A stretch of 64,000 nt of DNA. Origin: Vreelandella sedimenti (lineage in GTDB: Bacteria; Pseudomonadota; Gammaproteobacteria; Pseudomonadales; Halomonadaceae). Numbering within the stretch: the first letter of the stretch is position 1; each line of letters starts with the position of its first letter. Made by a program: the position numbers and the translations under genes. The notes below the pieces were generated by a model, which worked only from the letters and a program-made list of their open reading frames with translations, made no database searches and was not told the origin of the DNA. The DNA is taken from the NCBI RefSeq assembly GCF_013416325.1, contig NZ_JACCGK010000001.1, positions 310,001-374,000 of the forward strand. Direction: 5' to 3'. Positions 60,856 to 64,000 of this stretch are shown in pieces.

Positions 60856-62573
60856 GGAATGACTCCTTTGGGTAAACGCGGCGCCAGTAAACTGAGTGTC
60901 AGCATCAGCGAGGCGACCATTACTACCACCAGCACTGACACCGCAGAGGCCAGCACGCTTTCGCCGCCTTCGTCGAGGTTGAAAATCAGCACGCCGAGGG
61001 TTTCGTTACCGGCGCTCCATAGCAGGGCTGACACGGTAAGTTCGTTGACCGCCAGCAGAAATACCAGCAGGCCGCCTGCGAACAGCGCGGGCGCGACCAG
61101 GGGTAAAATAATGCTGCCCAGGCGCCGCCAGGGGCCTGCCCCCGCGAGCTGTGCCGCCTCTTCAAGCGAAGGATCCAGCTGCGCCAGGCTGGCGGCGACG
61201 GGCTTAACGCAGACCACCAGAAAGCGCGCCAGGTAAGCGATAAAAATCAGCCCCAGGGTGCCGTAGAGCGCTACATTGATAATCGGCAGCGGGCGAACAA
61301 ATAGCAGGATGCAGGCAATGGCCAATACTACGCCGGGAAGCGCATAGGGAATCTCAATGGCACTGAGCACCACACCCCGCCAACGTTCCGGCAGGCGCTG
61401 TAGCCGGTAAGCTAATGGCAGACTGAGCAGCATCAGCACCACAGCCGCGCTGCCCGCCAGCCACAGACTGTTGTTCACCGCTCGCCATGTGGCACCTTGG
61501 CGACCCACCACTTCAGCGTAAGCGTTCAGGGTGGCTGTCTCGGCGTTTAATGGCACGCCCATGGCGGGTACCAGCGAGCTGATGATCAGTGCAAGTAGCG
61601 GTGCGACCAGAATAATCAGCAATATTCCGACGAGCGTGGCGGTCACCAGCGAGCGCCAACTTCCCAGGGTGAAATCGTGTGAGCGTCCACTATGGCCGCC
61701 CAGCCCGAAGCGGCTGCGATTCATCAATTGCTGCTGCAACGCCACTCCGGCCAGTGCCAGTAAACCAATCAGCAAGGAGAGCGCAGCCATTTCTGCCAAC
61801 ACCCCGGTGCCGAAGTTGGCCATACGCTGGTAGATCAGCGTGGGCAGCACGTAATAGCCTGCGGGAATACCCAGCATGGCGGGGATGCCGAAGTTGCCGA
61901 GACTCGAGATAAATGCCATCGCGCCTCCGGCGATCAAGCCGCTACGGGTCACGGGTAAAATAATGTGACCCCAAACTTGGGTTTGTTTGGCGCCGCTAAT
62001 GCGAGCGGCTTCAATAAGCTCCCGGGGCAGCGAAAGCAGGCTGGTACGAAGGGCCAGAAATACCAGCGGGGCGCTCTGGATGCCCAGCAGTAAAGCGATC
62101 CCTTCAGCGGAGTAGAGCGGCTGCGGGCTGCCCAGTGGTGGCGCCAAGCCTATGCTTTTCAGTAGCGGGCTGGCCGGACCAAAGAGCTGCAGCCAGCTCA
62201 AGGCGGTAACCTGGGGCGGAATCATCATTGGCAGCATAAAGCAGAACACCAGCCACGATTTTCCGCGCACATTGGTGAGCGTGATGGCAAAGGCGAATAG
62301 ACTGCCCAGCACCATAGCGATCAGCATGCCGAGCCCCGAGGTATACAGGCTATGCCAGAGTGCTCGCCAAGTGCTGGCACTGCTGAGCACTTGCCACAGC
62401 GGCGACTGGCGGCCCTGAGCAAGATCGCTTAACGCCTCGATCAGCAGACGCAGGCTGGGTGCCAGGCTTAGCATTACAATGGCGATCAGCAGGCTTGAAA
62501 GCAGCCAGCGGTGCTGGCTGCCGTACTTGTTGTCGCTACCGTACTTATTGTCATAGTTGAGAGCGGGCGTCAT
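60843..62573 (-). CDS. ABC transporter permease, fused double domain (FbpB/AfuB-like)
   Basis: Membrane subunit of 576 residues made of two homologous halves, each with about six helices and an EAA loop (ELIEAARISGAKQTQVWGHIILP and PSLEEAAQLAGAGPWRRLGSIILP). The fused form is that of FbpB/AfuB/SfuB transporters. The N-terminus has an 18-nt duplication encoding DNKYGS twice (62517-62552). Two nt after the binding-protein stop, so co-expressed with it. Fits an importer for a small organic phosphate as well as for iron. Confidence 0.93.
   Translation of the reverse strand: MTPALNYDNKYGSDNKYGSQHRWLLSSLLIAIVMLSLAPSLRLLIEALSDLAQGRQSPLWQVLSSASTWRALWHSLYTSGLGMLIAMVLGSLFAFAITLTNVRGKSWLVFCFMLPMMIPPQVTALSWLQLFGPASPLLKSIGLAPPLGSPQPLYSAEGIALLLGIQSAPLVFLALRTSLLSLPRELIEAARISGAKQTQVWGHIILPVTRSGLIAGGAMAFISSLGNFGIPAMLGIPAGYYVLPTLIYQRMANFGTGVLAEMAALSLLIGLLALAGVALQQQLMNRSRFGLGGHSGRSHDFTLGSWRSLVTATLVGILLIILVAPLLALIISSLVPAMGVPLNAETATLNAYAEVVGRQGATWRAVNNSLWLAGSAAVVLMLLSLPLAYRLQRLPERWRGVVLSAIEIPYALPGVVLAIACILLFVRPLPIINVALYGTLGLIFIAYLARFLVVCVKPVAASLAQLDPSLEEAAQLAGAGPWRRLGSIILPLVAPALFAGGLLVFLLAVNELTVSALLWSAGNETLGVLIFNLDEGGESVLASAVSVLVVVMVASLMLTLSLLAPRLPKGVIPWQS
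62517..62552 (-). repeat. 18-nt in-frame tandem duplication in permease 5' end
   Basis: Codons 8-13 and 14-19 both encode DNKYGS, ahead of the first helix. Probably neutral slippage. Confidence 0.6.
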
Positions 62574-62575
62574 GA

Positions 62576-63580
62576 TTACCCGCCGAAGAGATCGCTAAAA
62601 CGCTGTTTGAGTTCTTCTTCCTGCGCCAATGCCTGCTCGGTATCAACCGGCATCAGGGTAATGCTATTGCGCTCGGGGAAACCTTCCGGTGGGGTAACGT
62701 CGTTGTGGGCAGGCAGGTAGCCCTGCTGGCTGACCAGCTCCTGGCCCTGCTGGGAAAGCACAAAATCAACAAACTTTTGCGCGGCCTCGACATTCTCTGC
62801 GCCCTGCATAATGGCGACCGGCTCAGTCACCGCGCTCACGCCCTCTTCCGGGAACACGAATTCGACCGGCGAGCCTTTGGCGGCTTCACGGATCGGCAGG
62901 AAGTCCACCACGATACCGTAGGGCTTGGTACCCGCGGCCACGGCGTTAAAGACGCCACCGTTCCCACCCTGGGCTTCGGTGCGGTTTTCATGAAGCGCTT
63001 CGTAATACGCCATGCCAAGGTCAGGGTTGGCAGTGATCGCCGCCATATGGATCAGTGCCGCGCCGGAGTAAAGCGGACTAGGCATGGTGACCAACCCTTC
63101 GTAGTCAGGCCCCAGCAGGTCTTGCCAGCTTTGCGGCTGATGCTCGGCGCCGGTGTTATAGACAATCCCGGTGGTGATCAGCTTGGTGCCGTAGTAGTAG
63201 CCTTCTGGGTCATACAGGTCAGCGTCATAGGCTTGGCGCTCATCGCTTAGGTAAGGCTGTAAATGGCCCTCCTGCTTGAGTGATTCCATGGTCATGCTGT
63301 CGGCAATCAGCAGTACGTCGGGATTGCTCACCCCGGCTGAAAGCTCCGAGCGCAGCCGGGTCATCAAGCGTGTGGTACCGTCGCGTACCCACTCCACTTC
63401 AATGTCGGGATAGGCCGCTTCAAAGGCGTCAACAGTCTGTTGGGCATCGCTATTGGGCTGACTGGTGTAGAGCGTTAGCGTTTCGTTCGCCGCTACCTGA
63501 GCCGAAAGGGAAAAGCTGGCTACCGCGACAGCAGCAGTAAGGGCAGATGTCGGAATAGATAACAGGGGGCGCTTCAACAT
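62576..63580 (-). CDS. ABC transporter substrate-binding protein (AfuA/PhnS-like)
   Basis: Periplasmic binding protein of 334 residues with a Sec signal (cleavage near VAANET). It is a family-1 binding protein: LTLYTSQPNSDAQQTVDAFEAAYP, FVFPEEGVSAVTEPVAIMQGAEN and VDFVLSQQGQEL. The Tyr-Tyr pair that binds iron in FbpA-type proteins is not evident; the corresponding region reads AVAAGTKPYGIVVDFLPI. This favours a non-iron ligand, such as a phosphate ester (AfuA binds hexose phosphates) or aminoethylphosphonate. GGAGG precedes the ATG. First gene of the operon. Confidence 0.9.
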   Translation of the reverse strand: MLKRPLLSIPTSALTAAVAVASFSLSAQVAANETLTLYTSQPNSDAQQTVDAFEAAYPDIEVEWVRDGTTRLMTRLRSELSAGVSNPDVLLIADSMTMESLKQEGHLQPYLSDERQAYDADLYDPEGYYYGTKLITTGIVYNTGAEHQPQSWQDLLGPDYEGLVTMPSPLYSGAALIHMAAITANPDLGMAYYEALHENRTEAQGGNGGVFNAVAAGTKPYGIVVDFLPIREAAKGSPVEFVFPEEGVSAVTEPVAIMQGAENVEAAQKFVDFVLSQQGQELVSQQGYLPAHNDVTPPEGFPERNSITLMPVDTEQALAQEEELKQRFSDLFGG

Positions 63581-63647
63581 GGGTAAACCTCCAGTGAGTG
63601 AACCCCACCTAAGCTACTGTCATCTGCTTACAACAAAGTGACACTAT

Positions 63648-63699
63648 GCTTTCGTTCAACATTTTATGGCTTTCGTTTGCCGCACTTTTTGCTTTCGTT
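63648..63699. promoter_or_regulatory. Three GCTTTCGTT direct repeats: DeoR-type operator array
   Basis: Exact 9-nt copies at 63648-63656, 63669-63677 and 63691-63699, spaced 21 and 22 nt (two helical turns). They lie in the 134-nt region between the divergent ABC operon and the deoR-type gene, the last copy 15 nt before its ATG. CTTTCGTT-like repeats are known binding elements of DeoR-family repressors such as AgaR. Confidence 0.75.
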
Positions 63700-63714
63700 G
63701 TGCTGAGAGGGGCT

Positions 63715-64000
63715 ATGCGCCAGTTCGAACGTCGACAACAGCTGTTACAGCGAATCCACTCACAAGGGCGCCAATCGGTAGACAGCCTGGCAGGCGAGTT
63801 TGGGGTTTCTGTGCAAACCCTGCGTGGGGATATTCGCCACCTAGCTGATAAGGGCTTGGTGCTGCGCCGCCAAGGTGAGGTGCTGCCGTTTCCCGAGCAG
63901 GAAAACATCGGCTACGACCAGCGTCAGATCGTTAACGTGGCGGGTAAACGGCAGATTGCGGCGCGGGCAGCGAGCTTGGTACAGGATCATCAAGCACTGT
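63715..64000 (+). CDS. DeoR-family transcriptional regulator (cut by window end)
   Basis: The first 95 codons of a DeoR/GlpR-type regulator are visible. The N-terminal HTH is RRQQLLQRIHSQGRQSVDSL, followed by FGVSVQTLRGDIRHLADKGLVLRRQGE, where DeoR proteins usually have S-x-x-T-(I/L)-R-x-D-(I/L). The sugar-phosphate-binding domain begins around residue 75 (KRQIAARAASLVQDH). ATG 63715 is used because AGAGGGG precedes it; a hydrophobic extension to upstream codons is not part of the family. Divergent from the ABC importer operon, which it likely represses until a phosphorylated metabolite binds. Confidence 0.87.
   Translation, partial: MRQFERRQQLLQRIHSQGRQSVDSLAGEFGVSVQTLRGDIRHLADKGLVLRRQGEVLPFPEQENIGYDQRQIVNVAGKRQIAARAASLVQDHQAL

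Noticed and set aside
59764..63580. Ferric iron ABC transporter
   Set aside because: Architecture matches FbpABC, but the binding protein lacks the clear Tyr-Tyr iron site, and the context is hydrolase, phosphatase and DeoR, with no Fur box.

Overview
The window looks like chromosomal DNA of a moderately GC-rich marine or halophilic gammaproteobacterium, most likely Halomonadaceae (Halomonas-like). This is inferred from gene content: TRAP-type malonate use, a Cys-type periplasmic formate dehydrogenase, a Wsp-like chemosensory cluster and the yjfIJKLMC set. No rRNA, tRNA, CRISPR array, insertion sequence, integrase or phage gene was seen. Coding density is high and most genes sit in tight operons with 1-13 nt overlaps.

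Layout. (1) 31-4174: lipoprotein adaptor plus RND pump. (2) 4412-7729, minus: TonB-dependent receptor behind a Fur-like promoter, then a lone siderophore-type binding protein. (3) 7905-16068: complete reductive pyrimidine catabolism (ureidopropionase, dihydropyrimidinase, PreT, PreA on minus; NCS1 transporter on plus; LysR regulator), divergent from a 585-bp AT-rich control region that carries inverted and tandem repeats. (4) 16273-18981: CACHE-PAS-GGDEF-EAL protein. (5) 18978-34794: formate dehydrogenase island. A minus operon (fdhD, mobA, moeA, moaA, CobW-like GTPase) makes and inserts the cofactor. A plus block (DUF3305, DUF3306, polyferredoxin, TorD-like chaperone, small Tat protein, fdhA, fdhB, fdhC) encodes the enzyme and its helpers. 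A second cofactor pair (moaB, moeA) follows. (6) 34791-44639, minus: chemosensory operon MCP-CheB-CheR/TPR-CheA/REC-CheY-(Hpt-REC-REC-GGDEF)-CheW-CheW-like, whose likely output is c-di-GMP (Wsp logic in a different gene order). (7) 44800-49076, minus: yjfI-J-K-L-M-C orthologues, a membrane-stress-like module of unknown job. (8) 49220-55963: malonate uptake (TRAP DctPQM), malonyl-CoA synthetase and malonyl-CoA decarboxylase, with a divergent GntR regulator. (9) 56084-58245: GlxA-like regulator plus MFS transporter. (10) 58242-64000: binding-protein ABC importer, metallo-beta-lactamase hydrolase and PNKP-like phosphatase in one operon, divergent from a DeoR regulator cut by the window end. The shared intergenic region has three GCTTTCGTT repeats 21-22 bp apart.

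How it works together. Several modules pair import with stepwise catabolism under a local regulator (pyrimidines, malonate, probable phosphate esters). The formate island is self-contained from cofactor synthesis to membrane electron transfer. The best candidates for undescribed biology are the DeoR/ABC/hydrolase/phosphatase operon with its operator array, the Wsp-like system with a double-receiver Hpt cyclase, the DUF3305-DUF3306 formate dehydrogenase helpers with a four-unit 13-bp repeat in their leader, and the tandem repeats ahead of the pyrimidine transporter.
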